Below are positions 1 through 7,316 of a DNA stretch of 64,000 bases, piece after piece (within the stretch, counting starts at the first letter, position 1; every line of letters begins with the position of its first letter). The notes beneath the pieces are model-generated. The model made no database searches. It worked only from the letters and a program-made list of their open reading frames with translations, and was not told the origin of the DNA. This DNA is from Frateuria_A yonginensis (lineage in GTDB: Bacteria; Pseudomonadota; Gammaproteobacteria; Xanthomonadales; Rhodanobacteraceae): NCBI RefSeq assembly GCF_037137055.1, contig NZ_JBBBNY010000001.1:623460-687459 (forward strand). The letters are read 5' to 3'. Made by a program: the position numbers and the translations under genes.

Positions 1-491
1 CGCAGCAGGCGGCGCTGTTCGAGGTGCTCGAGCGGGCGCTGGACGCACTCGCCGCCACCCGCGAGCGCGAGGGCGAGAAACTGGCGGCGATCCTGCGCGA
101 GAAGCTCGACGCCATCGAACGGATCGTCGCCCGGGTGCGCGAGTGGATGCCGGACATCCGCGCCGCCCTTCGCGCACGCCTGGAGGCGCGCCTGGCCGAC
201 CTCAAGCAGCCCGCGGATCCCGGCCGGCTCGAGCAGGAACTGGTGCTGCAGGTCACCCGCAGCGACGTCGACGAGGAGCTCGACCGGCTCGCCACCCACG
301 TCACCGAGACGCGCCGTGTGCTCGGCCTGGCCGAACCGGTCGGGCGCCGGCTGGACTTCCTCATGCAGGAGTTCAACCGCGAAGCCAACACGCTCGGCTC
401 CAAGTCGGTCGACGCGCGCACCACCAACGCCGCGGTGGAACTCAAGGTGCTGATCGAGCAGATGCGCGAGCAGGTGCAGAACATCGAGTAG
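1..491 (+). CDS. yicC: YicC/YloC family endoribonuclease, 3' part
   Basis: The reading frame is open to the left edge, so the N-terminal half lies outside the window and 163 codons remain. The visible part is a helical, Arg/Glu-rich segment ending in the family's typical C-terminal block (FLMQEFNREANTLGSKS, then VELKVLIEQMREQVQNIE). YicC proteins are endoribonucleases linked to RNA turnover. In related genomes yicC often lies just upstream of gmk; here gmk follows only at 9635, with unrelated genes between. I am confident of the family; start and full length cannot be seen. Confidence 0.9.
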   Translation, partial: QQAALFEVLERALDALAATREREGEKLAAILREKLDAIERIVARVREWMPDIRAALRARLEARLADLKQPADPGRLEQELVLQVTRSDVDEELDRLATHVTETRRVLGLAEPVGRRLDFLMQEFNREANTLGSKSVDARTTNAAVELKVLIEQMREQVQNIE

Positions 492-597
492 TGCCGGGAA
501 AACATGCCCCGCGGTTCTGTCGAGCGGCTGGGCCAAGCTGCAAATTTCCGGGGAACGGTTCGGACTCCTCTGCCGATGCGCCGGCGAGCAAGCGGCG

Positions 598-1104
598 CTA
601 TCCGAGTGGCAGCCTCAGCCGCGTGCGCCAAGGACCGCCCGTGCGCTCGAGCAAGGCCACCTCCCGGCAATGCGCGCTGATGGCGCCCCCGGACAACGCC
701 GTCTCCAGTGCATCGAGCACCACGCCGTCGCCGCGCCGAACGTTGCGGGCGATCGACAGGTGGGGGATGTAGCGCGGGAACCTGTCTGCCGGCAGCCGCG
801 GAGCGAAGACGCCCTCGATAGCGGCTCGCAAGGCGGCGAACGGCGCGGCGGGTTCGGGGTCGAGAAACACCGTTGCGGGAAATCGGGACACGCGCGCCAG
901 CCTGTACCGGAAGCCGGGTACGGAAGCGGCTGCAGCGGCCAACTGCTCCAGGTCGCGCGTGCTCAGCTCGGCAAGCCGGAGAAACGGGTAACGGACCGTG
1001 ATGTGCGCACCCAGGCCTCGGTGCGCGGCCGGGTCCCACCGCTCGCGCAGGGGGCCGACGACCGGATCGGCCTCAGGCGCCAGTACCGCCAGGAAGGCGG
1101 TCAT
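598..1104 (-). CDS. 2'-5' RNA ligase / cyclic phosphodiesterase-like protein
   Basis: A 168-residue protein of the 2H phosphoesterase type. Two H-x-S/T-like motifs are visible, HITVRYPF (about residue 34) and HLSIAR (about residue 115), which form the paired catalytic histidines of 2'-5' RNA ligase and cyclic phosphodiesterase folds. The frame could extend upstream to 1662, but the extension has no family similarity, so the ATG at 1104 giving MTAFLAVLAPEAD is chosen. This start lies inside the preceding Cys-rich gene (32-bp overlap), which suggests translational coupling. The true substrate (tRNA halves, cyclic nucleotides or other) is unknown. Confidence 0.75.
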   Translation of the reverse strand: MTAFLAVLAPEADPVVGPLRERWDPAAHRGLGAHITVRYPFLRLAELSTRDLEQLAAAAASVPGFRYRLARVSRFPATVFLDPEPAAPFAALRAAIEGVFAPRLPADRFPRYIPHLSIARNVRRGDGVVLDALETALSGGAISAHCREVALLERTGGPWRTRLRLPLG

Positions 1105-1366
1105 CGGTATGCACCTCCCGGTACGCCTGCAGCGCGGCTTCGTGGTCGAAGTCGCCCTGGCCGTAAAAGCCGGCCACGTCGCAGAACTCGGCGAAGGCCT
1201 GCTCGCATGCCTTGCACCCGCATTCGCCGGTGCAGCGGGGCGGGCAACCTTCGACGCAGGTGCAGGGAAGCTCCCGGTCGGGGGCCGCCTCGATCTGCGC
1301 CCGATCGGGAAAGTAGCCCTGCGTGTGAGGGTAGCGACGCAGGCCTTCGGGCGTAGGCTCGGCCAT
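1073..1366 (-). CDS. Small cysteine-rich protein of unknown function
   Basis: A 97-residue soluble protein with no signal peptide. Eight cysteines lie at residues 35, 37, 41, 45, 49, 51, 54 and 62, seven of them within 20 residues (CTCVEGCPPRCTGECGCKAC). The spacing suggests a metal cluster or zinc knuckle, as in metallothionein-like or treble-clef mini-proteins, but I do not recognise a family. It overlaps the 2'-5' RNA ligase-like gene by 32 bp on the same strand, so the two are probably co-translated. Coding is supported by the regular Cys pattern and the overlap arrangement. Function is not assignable. Confidence 0.6.
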   Translation of the reverse strand: MAEPTPEGLRRYPHTQGYFPDRAQIEAAPDRELPCTCVEGCPPRCTGECGCKACEQAFAEFCDVAGFYGQGDFDHEAALQAYREVHTDDRLPGGTGA

Positions 1367-1643
1367 GGCTGGATACTACGCCGCGTGCGCGAGCCGCGCA
1401 GATCAGTCCGCCAGTCGTGCCGACCGCCGCCGCAGCCATGCCCGGCAGGCGGCCCTTCCCCGCCCCGCAGGGGGAAGGCGCACCTCCGAGGGCTTCCACG
1501 CGTGTTTGTCGGCATCGGCTCGTGCAAGACGGCTTGCCTGCCGGCCCTCGGGTGGGGTGAGCACACCACGCGGCAGGCCGGCGTTCCGCCGTAACGCGGC
1601 GCGCACGTTTCCTTGGCCGCAGCTTCCCGGCGACGTATCAAAA

Positions 1644-3176
1644 ATGACATCCGCATCCGCACGGAGCGGGCCGGTGGAACGGCTTTTGCAGGAAATGATC
1701 GACCTCATGCCGGTCGGCGTCTGGGTCGCCGATCGGACGGGCCGGCTCGTACGGATGAACCGTGCGGCGCGGCGCATCTGGCGCACCGAGGCGCACCCGG
1801 ACGAGCTGGCGTCGTTGCGCGCGTGGCGGGTGGACTCGGGCGGGGAACTCGCGCCGGGCGACTGGGGCCTGCAGCGCGCCATCCGTGAGCGCAAGACGTC
1901 CGAGCAGTTGCTCCGCGCCCGGTGCCCGGACGGCAGCGAGCGCACCATCCTCAACACGGCCGCTCCCCTGAACGACGCCCAGGGCCGGCTGACCGGTGCG
2001 GTGGCGGTCGACGAGGATGTCACCGAACTCATCGCCGCGCGCGCGCTGAGCGAGAAACGCGGCCAGCTGCTGCAGACGGTCCTGGACCTGCTGCCGGTGG
2101 GCGTGTTGCGCTTCGACCCGACCGGGCAGATCGTCGAAGCCAATCCCGCTGCCCGCCGGCTGTGGGGCCTGGAGGACCAGGGGCCCCTGCCCGATCTTGC
2201 CGATTTCCGGGCCCGGGACGTGGCCACGGGCGAGCGGATCGTGCCGGGGGGATGGGCGTCCACGCTGGCGCTGCACCGGGGCGAAACGATACGGGACGAG
2301 CTGCTGGAGATCTGCGGCTTCAATGGCTCGAGTCGCACGATCTTCAACTCGGCGGCGCCGCTGTACCTGCACGAGCCGCGGCCGGTCGGCGCCGTCGCCG
2401 TCAACCAGGACGTCTCCTCGCTCTATCGTACCCAGCAGCAATTGCGCACGGCCGTGCGCGACCGGGAGCAGTTGCTGGCCTTCGTCGCCCACGACCTGCG
2501 CAATCCGCTGGCGGGGTTGATGCTGCTGGCCGGCTCCATCGAGCGGGCGGCGCAGGGCGGCATGGACCCGGCCGACATCCGGGCCTTGACGGGCAAGTTG
2601 CAGGAGCGCGTGCAAGGCCTGGCCGGCCTGGTCGACGATCTCCTGGCGATCAGTGCGGGCGGCCTGGCCGACGTGTCCATGCTCAACCTGCAGCAGGCGC
2701 GCCCGGAACAACTCGTCAGCGACGCGACCGAACAGGTCCAGGACCTGTTCGACGCCAGGGGCATCGACCTGGTCGTCCAGGTCGCCCACGGCCTGCCTGC
2801 GGTGATGGTCGACCGGCAGCGCCTGCAACGGGTCTGGAGCAACCTGCTGGACAACGCCCTCAAGCACACCGAACCGGGCGGCCGGGTCACGCTCGGCGCG
2901 ACGGGCCATGCGGCGGTGGCCTTCTGCGTATCCAACAGCGGCCCGGCGCTTTCCGCCGGGCAGATGGGCGCGATGTTCCGGCCCTTCTGGCAGGCGCGAC
3001 GCGACAAGCAGGGCGCGGGACTGGGCCTGTCGATCGCGCGGGCGATCGTCGAAGCCCATGGCGGCTCGATCTGGGCGGAGGCCGCCGAGGGCGAGCGCGT
3101 CTGCGTGAAGTTCGAGTTGCCTCGCATCGAACTGACGCGCTCGCCGCCGTCGCGACGGTCGAGGCATGCGGCCTAG
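1644..3176 (+). CDS. Orphan PAS-PAS sensor histidine kinase
   Basis: A 510-residue soluble histidine kinase with no membrane segment. Two PAS domains (about 12-130 and 141-260) are near repeats of each other, sharing DLMPVGVW/DLLPVGVL and the RTILNTAAPL/RTIFNSAAPL blocks. The HisKA dimerisation helix has the phosphoacceptor His283 in FVAHDLRNPLAG. The HATPase domain shows the N box (NLLDNALKH, Asn404) and the G2 box (GAGLGLSIARAI). The frame is open further upstream, but the ATG at 1644 gives a start just before the first PAS domain; a later Met (MIDLMPVG) is possible. No response regulator gene is adjacent, so its partner is elsewhere. Confidence 0.88.
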   Translation: MTSASARSGPVERLLQEMIDLMPVGVWVADRTGRLVRMNRAARRIWRTEAHPDELASLRAWRVDSGGELAPGDWGLQRAIRERKTSEQLLRARCPDGSERTILNTAAPLNDAQGRLTGAVAVDEDVTELIAARALSEKRGQLLQTVLDLLPVGVLRFDPTGQIVEANPAARRLWGLEDQGPLPDLADFRARDVATGERIVPGGWASTLALHRGETIRDELLEICGFNGSSRTIFNSAAPLYLHEPRPVGAVAVNQDVSSLYRTQQQLRTAVRDREQLLAFVAHDLRNPLAGLMLLAGSIERAAQGGMDPADIRALTGKLQERVQGLAGLVDDLLAISAGGLADVSMLNLQQARPEQLVSDATEQVQDLFDARGIDLVVQVAHGLPAVMVDRQRLQRVWSNLLDNALKHTEPGGRVTLGATGHAAVAFCVSNSGPALSAGQMGAMFRPFWQARRDKQGAGLGLSIARAIVEAHGGSIWAEAAEGERVCVKFELPRIELTRSPPSRRSRHAA

Positions 3177-3206
3177 CCTCCTTGGGCTCGCGGGCCTGAG
3201 CTGTTT

Positions 3207-3279
3207 TAGGAGCGAGCGTGCTCGCGACGCTTTTGTCCGTGCGACCAGAGCAAGACGTTGCGAGCAAGCTCGCTCCTAC
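3207..3279. repeat. REP/BIME-like inverted repeat pair
   Basis: Two REP-type units face each other between the kinase and TetR genes: TAGGAGCGAGC at 3207-3217 with its hairpin partner CTCGC, and GCGAGCAAGCTCGCTCCTA ending at 3278. Each can fold on itself and the outer arms can pair. The same unit recurs near 44969 and 55262. The GTAG-type end resembles the REP families of Pseudomonas and Stenotrophomonas that are moved by RAYT transposases. It lies between the convergent 3' ends of two genes, the usual place for REPs. Confidence 0.75.
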
Positions 3280-3316
3280 AGGCGCGTGACTGGCATGTGG
3301 GCGGTTGCCTGGGATG

Positions 3317-3895
3317 CTAGCCCCTGCCCGGCAGGGCGGCTGCCAGGTAGCGCTGGAACGTCGGTGCCAGTGCGGCGACGAGCCGTTCCGAAGGCATCGA
3401 AACCATCGGGCCCAGTGCCAGGATGTAGCGGGTCAGCGCCACGCCGAGGGCCTGGCTCGCCACCAGGCCGGCACGGATCGGTACGGCAGCCGGATCGGGC
3501 TCGACCTGGGAGATGGCCTTGGACAGTTGCCTGGCGAAGATCTCCTTGCAGCGCTGGGCGGCCTGCGGATTGCTCACGGCCGAGCGCAGCAGCGCCTTCA
3601 GGTTCGGGTCGTGCTCCCAGCGGTTCACGAAGTGGTCCGCCAGCACCCGGCCGAGTTTCGAGCGGGGCGCGGCGGCCAGGTCCGGAAGGCGCAGATCGAA
3701 CTCGGCGGCGGTAGCGAACAGCTTTTCCTTGTTGCCGTAGTAGCGCATCACGAGCGCTGCATCGATGCCCGCCTGGGCGGCGATGCCACGGATGGTGGCC
3801 TTGTCGTAACCGTACTCGGCAAACTGCGCCCGCGCTGCCGCCAGGATGGCCTCACGGGTGGCGTCCGCGCGATTCTTTGGATGGCCCAGGGACAT
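3317..3895 (-). CDS. TetR/AcrR family transcriptional regulator
   Basis: A 192-residue repressor. The N-terminal TetR DNA-binding domain is clear: TREAILAAARAQFAEYGYDK, then the HTH IRGIAAQAGIDAALVMRYYGNKEKLF at about residues 32-57. The C-terminal helical domain (HFVNRWEHDPNLKALLRSA and on) resembles the TetR_C family seen in many actinobacterial and proteobacterial regulators. An ATG at 3937 is in frame, but MSLGHPKNRAD at 3895 fits the family better. It is divergent from the GST gene at 4473, and two copies of a perfect 16-bp inverted repeat (4302 and 5202) precede the GST and the hydroxylase. It is the best candidate to bind them. Confidence 0.88.
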   Translation of the reverse strand: MSLGHPKNRADATREAILAAARAQFAEYGYDKATIRGIAAQAGIDAALVMRYYGNKEKLFATAAEFDLRLPDLAAAPRSKLGRVLADHFVNRWEHDPNLKALLRSAVSNPQAAQRCKEIFARQLSKAISQVEPDPAAVPIRAGLVASQALGVALTRYILALGPMVSMPSERLVAALAPTFQRYLAAALPGRG

Positions 3896-4472
3896 CCGCC
3901 GATCATACTTGGAAAGCGGGTACGTGCCCGTCGCCACGCGGGCTGCGCCGCGTGCGTGCGCTTCGCAGGACTGGCGTGTCGCTGACGCAGGTGCGGAGCG
4001 TCGGGTGCGTCAGCTGAGGTCCATGACGCCGGCCAGGGGGCGCGGCGTCCGCCTGGTGGCCTGCGACCTGCGGGTCAGCATCGCCCGCCATCCGCGGGCC
4101 GCGGGCTGCGGCTGGCCACTCGAAGGTTTGTCCCTGGCCCATGCCACCCGCTGTGGAGGGATCTGGCAGCGAAGTTGAAGCCACTGGAGGTGCAGTCGCG
4201 CCATGCGCAAGAGCCTCGGAGCGCGCGAATTCGGAGTCGCGCCCGGCAGCAGGCGCAGTCGGTCATTGCCGACAAGTAGCGTGCGCGTGGCCCGCATCGA
4301 TGTCAACGTCCGTTGACGTTGCGACACGGATGGCCTTAGCCTGCTGCCCGCCGATCGGGAAGGGCAGCGGCACCTGGCGCAACGTCCGAGCGGTACCTTC
4401 CGGTCGCGAACGATGCACCCCCAGCCGCAGGCGCATCGCCCGATCACCGTTGCCGCATCACGCCAGACACCC
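3896..4472. other. 577-bp intergenic region between tetR and GST
   Basis: No convincing gene is seen here. Short frames on both strands lack recognisable domains. It holds a long perfect inverted repeat (9-bp arms GCTGACGCA/TGCGTCAGC at 3981-3989 and 4006-4014, 16-nt loop) and the 16-bp operator at 4302-4317. The repeat could be a hairpin in the tetR leader or a second regulator site. The distance from the operator to the GST start, about 155 bp, leaves a long untranslated leader unless an upstream ATG at 4413 is used. Confidence 0.55.
4302..4317. promoter_or_regulatory. Predicted TetR operator, copy 1
   Basis: The sequence GTCAACGTCCGTTGAC is a perfect inverted repeat with 7-bp arms GTCAACG/CGTTGAC and a 2-bp centre. 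Its right arm overlaps a TTGACG hexamer (4313-4318) that would serve as a -35 box for the GST gene, so a bound repressor would block polymerase. The same palindrome, differing only in the centre, is found at 5202 before the hydroxylase gene. The binder is inferred to be the divergent TetR protein. Confidence 0.7.
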
Positions 4473-5135
4473 ATGAGCCAGGCTTTTCTGCATTTCGGCG
4501 CGCGACATGCGTCAGGGCGCGCCATGCGTGCATGGCTCGCCCTGCGTGAGGCCGGGTTCCCGTTCCAGGAGGTGGCTGCCGACTTGCGACAACCGCATGG
4601 CTCTCCCGACCCGCTCCCGATCGGTAGCCCGCACCCTGCCGTGACGGCCCCCTTGCTGGTAGTCGGCGAAACCGTGGTCTGCGGTGCGCCGGCGATCATG
4701 GCGTTCGCCAACGACTACGCCCGCGGGACACTGCTTCCGAAAGACGCCGGCCCACGTGCGGCGGCCCGCTCGATCATGGCCTGGCAGCACGCAAGCCCGA
4801 CCTGCTGGCGACTCGCGTTCGAGAGCACTTTCGATCCGTGGACGCGTCCGCTGAACGGGGACGAGCGAAGCGAGGTCGCCCGCCTTTGTCGTGTGATCGA
4901 GCCCCTGCTCGCGGCATCCACAGGCCCGTTTCTCTTCGGGCCGGTGTCGCTGGCGGATCTCTCGCTCGCTCCGGCGGCGATCGGGCTACTCCGGCATGCC
5001 GACCTTTCCGATTGGCCGGCGACCGGTACGTGGATGGAAGAGCTCCTGTCCCACCCCCCGGTGGCCGCCTGGATCGGCGGACTGGACGCGCCGACGCGCC
5101 ATCACGGGCCCACGCCTCCGGGTCGGGAACCGTGA
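4473..5135 (+). CDS. Glutathione S-transferase family protein (copy 1)
   Basis: A 220-residue cytosolic GST-like protein. The N-terminal thioredoxin-like half carries RAMRAWLALREAGFPFQEV and the cis-Pro block TAPLLVVGETVVCGAPAIMAFANDYA. The C-terminal helical half has GPFLFGPVSLADLSLAPAAIGLL, typical of GSTs. It would conjugate glutathione to electrophiles or act as a glutathione-dependent isomerase or reductase. An in-frame ATG at 4413 adds 20 unstructured residues; MSQAFLHFGARH at 4473 matches the family start. It is clearly a paralogue of the GST at 7820 (shared MRAWLALREA-FPF and ARSI-AWQHA blocks). An operator lies upstream, and the hydroxylase gene follows in the same direction. Confidence 0.85.
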   Translation: MSQAFLHFGARHASGRAMRAWLALREAGFPFQEVAADLRQPHGSPDPLPIGSPHPAVTAPLLVVGETVVCGAPAIMAFANDYARGTLLPKDAGPRAAARSIMAWQHASPTCWRLAFESTFDPWTRPLNGDERSEVARLCRVIEPLLAASTGPFLFGPVSLADLSLAPAAIGLLRHADLSDWPATGTWMEELLSHPPVAAWIGGLDAPTRHHGPTPPGREP

Positions 5136-5201
5136 AACGAACCGGGTCGAATCCCGTGCTCCGGCGATCTTGACGCCGCGTTGCGGCGGCTTTCCCGCAA
5201 A

Positions 5202-5217
5202 GTCAACGACCGTTGAC
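5202..5217. promoter_or_regulatory. Predicted TetR operator, copy 2, over a -35 box
   Basis: The sequence GTCAACGACCGTTGAC is the second copy of the palindrome seen at 4302, again with perfect 7-bp arms. The right arm runs into a consensus TTGACA (5213-5218), a likely -35 element for the hydroxylase gene that starts 36 bp downstream of the palindrome. A good -10 box is not visible at the right distance. Two identical-arm palindromes before neighbouring genes argue for one shared regulator. Confidence 0.72.
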
Positions 5218-5253
5218 ATAGCCTCTTCCGGGTCATTCCGAACGGAGCCAGCC

Positions 5254-6423
5254 ATGCAGATACCGGAACGTACCGAGGTGATGATCGTAGGGGCGGGCCC
5301 ATGCGGCCTGGCCCTGGCCGGGTGCCTGGCGCAGCGCCGCATCGAGCACGTACTCATCGACCGGTTGCGCGAGCCGCGTGCGACGTCGCGGGCCGCCGCC
5401 GTTCAGGCGCGCACGCTGGAGGTGCTGGAGCCGCTGGGCGTTTCCCGGGAACTGATCCGTCGTGGCGTGCTTGCCGAGACGTTCGACATCTTCTCAGGCG
5501 ACGAGCTGCGCACCCGCATTTCCTTCGCCGGCCTGGAAACCGCCTATCCCTTCGTGCTCTTGCTGCCGCAGGACCAGACCGAACGTGTCCTGGAAGAACG
5601 GCTCCGGGCGCTGGGGGGAGGCGTGCTGCGGGGATGCGAGGCCGCACGGCTGACGGACGATGACGCGGAGGGATACGCGCGGGTCGACGTGGACACCCCG
5701 GTCGGCCCCCGGACGATACGCGCGCGTTACGTGATCGGCGCGGACGGACTGCACAGCATGGTCCGCGCCAGCCTGGGCATCCGCTTCGACGAGGGCACGT
5801 ACCCGCAGTCCTTCGTGCTCGGCGACGTCCGCCTGGATCGCGAGATCGGCCCTTATGCGCTGCGTCTGTCGCTGGCGGACCACGGCATCCTGCTCACCGC
5901 GCCTTTCGGCGACCGCCGCTACCGGCTGATCGGCGCCGTGCAGGCGCTACCCGGGCCGGTCGACGCCGGACTGCTGCAGGCGATGCTCGATGAACGCGCG
6001 CCAAGGGTCCATCGGGCCCGGATCGAGGCCGTGGCGTGGTCGTCGGGGTTTCGCGTGCACCACGGCGTGGCCGAGCACCTGAGGGCGGGCAACGTCTTCC
6101 TCGTGGGCGATGCGGCGCACGTCCACAGCCCGGCGGGCGGCCAGGGCATGAACAACGGCATCCAGGATGCCGTCCTGCTTGCCGACCTGCTGGCCCGGGT
6201 GCTGCGGTCCGGGTCCGCGCCGTCGGCGCTCGACGCCTATGAGGCGATGCGTCTGCCGCGGGCAAGGGAAGTGGTCGCCTTCACCGACCGCCTGACACGG
6301 GCGCTTTCGCTCGAGAGCACGCCTGCCAGGCACCTTCGCGACCGGCTGGTCGAGCTGCTGGGAACCGTCCCGGCCCTGCGGCATCTGCTCGCGAAGAACC
6401 TGGCCGAGCTCGACGAGCGCTGA
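5254..6423 (+). CDS. FAD-dependent aromatic-ring hydroxylase (PheA/TfdB-like)
   Basis: A 389-residue class A flavin monooxygenase. It shows the Rossmann GxGxxG (MIVGAGPCGLALAG, about residues 9-22), the DG motif that contacts FAD and NADPH (VIGADGLHSMVRASLG) and the GD motif (VFLVGDAAHVHSPAGGQGMNNGIQDA). These enzymes hydroxylate phenols and other aromatics or polyketides with NAD(P)H and O2. It is shorter than phenol hydroxylases and lacks their C-terminal thioredoxin-like domain. The ATG at 5254 follows an AACGGAG ribosome site; upstream in-frame codons overlap the GST gene and are not family-like. Control is probably through the 5202 operator. The substrate is unknown. Confidence 0.87.
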   Translation: MQIPERTEVMIVGAGPCGLALAGCLAQRRIEHVLIDRLREPRATSRAAAVQARTLEVLEPLGVSRELIRRGVLAETFDIFSGDELRTRISFAGLETAYPFVLLLPQDQTERVLEERLRALGGGVLRGCEAARLTDDDAEGYARVDVDTPVGPRTIRARYVIGADGLHSMVRASLGIRFDEGTYPQSFVLGDVRLDREIGPYALRLSLADHGILLTAPFGDRRYRLIGAVQALPGPVDAGLLQAMLDERAPRVHRARIEAVAWSSGFRVHHGVAEHLRAGNVFLVGDAAHVHSPAGGQGMNNGIQDAVLLADLLARVLRSGSAPSALDAYEAMRLPRAREVVAFTDRLTRALSLESTPARHLRDRLVELLGTVPALRHLLAKNLAELDER

Positions 6424-6458
6424 CAGGGGCCGCAGCGCCCGCGGATGCGGCGGGCCCG

Positions 6459-6821
6459 TCAGCGCTTGCGCGCCTGATCGGGGTAGCGCGAGCCGGTCAG
6501 GTCGTGCGCCCAGTCGCGCGCCCAGGTGCCCAGCGGCTCGATCAGCCCGAACAGCTGGCGGCCGCGTTTGCTCAGGGCGTAGTCGCTGCCTTCCTGTGCC
6601 AGCAGCCGGGTGGCGAGCAGTTCCTTGAGCCGGGTGCTGAGCACGCCGGGGGAAATGGTTTCGCAGCGTCGCTGCAGTTCGGCGAAGCCGCAGGGGCCGT
6701 GCTCGGCCAGCACCCAGATGATGCCCATCGCCCACGACCGGCCCAGCAGGTCGAGCAACGCCATGACCGGTGCCCCGCTGCGGGAGCCGCGGACCTTGTG
6801 GCCTGGTACGGGAATGGGCAT
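6459..6821 (-). CDS. HxlR family transcriptional regulator
   Basis: A 120-residue winged-helix regulator with the HxlR pattern: LLGRSWAMGIIWVLAEHGPCGFAELQRRCETISPGVLSTRLKEL (residues about 25-68), followed by a wing (YALSKRGRQLFGLIEPLGTWARDW). Family members such as YodB and HypR sense quinones or disulfide stress through a cysteine; two cysteines are present here (GPCGF and RRCET). It is divergent from a four-gene detoxification operon that starts at 6980. A 10-bp inverted repeat at 6863-6899 lies between them and is the likely operator for both directions. Confidence 0.9.
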   Translation of the reverse strand: MPIPVPGHKVRGSRSGAPVMALLDLLGRSWAMGIIWVLAEHGPCGFAELQRRCETISPGVLSTRLKELLATRLLAQEGSDYALSKRGRQLFGLIEPLGTWARDWAHDLTGSRYPDQARKR

Positions 6822-6862
6822 GGGGACCTGCGCGCTTCGGTGACGGAAGGGCGAGAGTACGA

Positions 6863-6899
6863 AAATCGTAGCGGCCGGCCAACCGCGGTGCTACGATTT
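6863..6899. promoter_or_regulatory. Predicted HxlR operator (inverted repeat)
   Basis: AAATCGTAGC at 6863-6872 and GCTACGATTT at 6890-6899 form a perfect 10-bp inverted repeat with a 17-bp spacer. It lies 42 bp before the hxlR start codon and about 80 bp before the DUF1272 start. Each arm contains TACGAT on one strand, a plausible -10 box facing outward, so a bound dimer pair would shut both promoters. The spacing fits two adjacent winged-helix contacts. Confidence 0.65.
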
Positions 6900-6924
6900 C
6901 CATAGCAGAGTGCGAGGTACCTCC

Positions 6925-6987
6925 ATGACGGCAACGTGGCGATCAACCAACCGCGTCCCTCCGGCCCGTGGGGTGACCCATGCTTGA
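6925..6987 (+). CDS. Possible 20-residue leader peptide
   Basis: A very short frame begins with an ATG at 6925 behind a GAGG ribosome site eight bases upstream. It encodes 20 residues (MTATWRSTNRVPPARGVTHA) and stops at 6987, overlapping the first codons of the DUF1272 gene at 6980 in another frame. The geometry would allow translational coupling or attenuation in the HxlR-controlled operon. There is no other support; it may be chance. Confidence 0.3.
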   Translation: MTATWRSTNRVPPARGVTHA

Positions 6988-7294
6988 GTTGCGCCCCAAC
7001 TGCGAGTGGTGCGACCGCGACCTTCCGCCGGACTCGCCGCACGCGATGATCTGCAGCTACGAATGCACCTACTGCGAGGACTGCGTGCGCGACGTGCTGC
7101 ACGACGTCTGCCCGACGTGCGGCGGCAACCTGGTGCGCCGTCCGATACGCCCGCTCGAGGAGTGGCGGCCCGGTTCGGGCCTGGGGCGCAGGCACCATCC
7201 GCCCTCGACGCAGCGCAGGCATTCCCGATGGTCCGCCGAGGAAGTGGCCGCGCTGAGCCAGCGGTTGCACGCCGTTGCGCCGGCCAATCGATGA
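6980..7294 (+). CDS. DUF1272 domain protein (Cys-rich, zinc ribbon-like)
   Basis: A 104-residue protein that starts with the DUF1272 signature MLELRPNCEWCDRDLPPDS and continues with CSYECTYCEDC and CPTCGGNLVRRP. The CxxC pairs suggest bound zinc. The function of DUF1272 is not known. The last 40 residues are basic and not conserved-looking. It is the first gene of an apparent operon with OsmC, GST and PEP mutase-like genes (gaps of 22, 11 and 15 bp), divergent from hxlR. This places it with a thiol or electrophile stress response, which is inference from context. Confidence 0.85.
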   Translation: MLELRPNCEWCDRDLPPDSPHAMICSYECTYCEDCVRDVLHDVCPTCGGNLVRRPIRPLEEWRPGSGLGRRHHPPSTQRRHSRWSAEEVAALSQRLHAVAPANR

Positions 7295-7316
7295 CCGCTC
7301 CGTCCGAGTACTCCCC

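Noticed and set aside
1105..1662. N-terminal extension of the 2'-5' RNA ligase-like gene
   Set aside because: The extension is Arg/Pro-rich, unlike the family, and lies over the Cys-rich gene and the kinase upstream region.
3207..3279. CRISPR-like repeat
   Set aside because: There are only two facing units with no regular spacers; the pattern is that of REP elements.
4010..4711. Minus-strand frame in the tetR-GST gap
   Set aside because: It overlaps the GST gene, has low-complexity Arg/Ala content and no recognisable domain.
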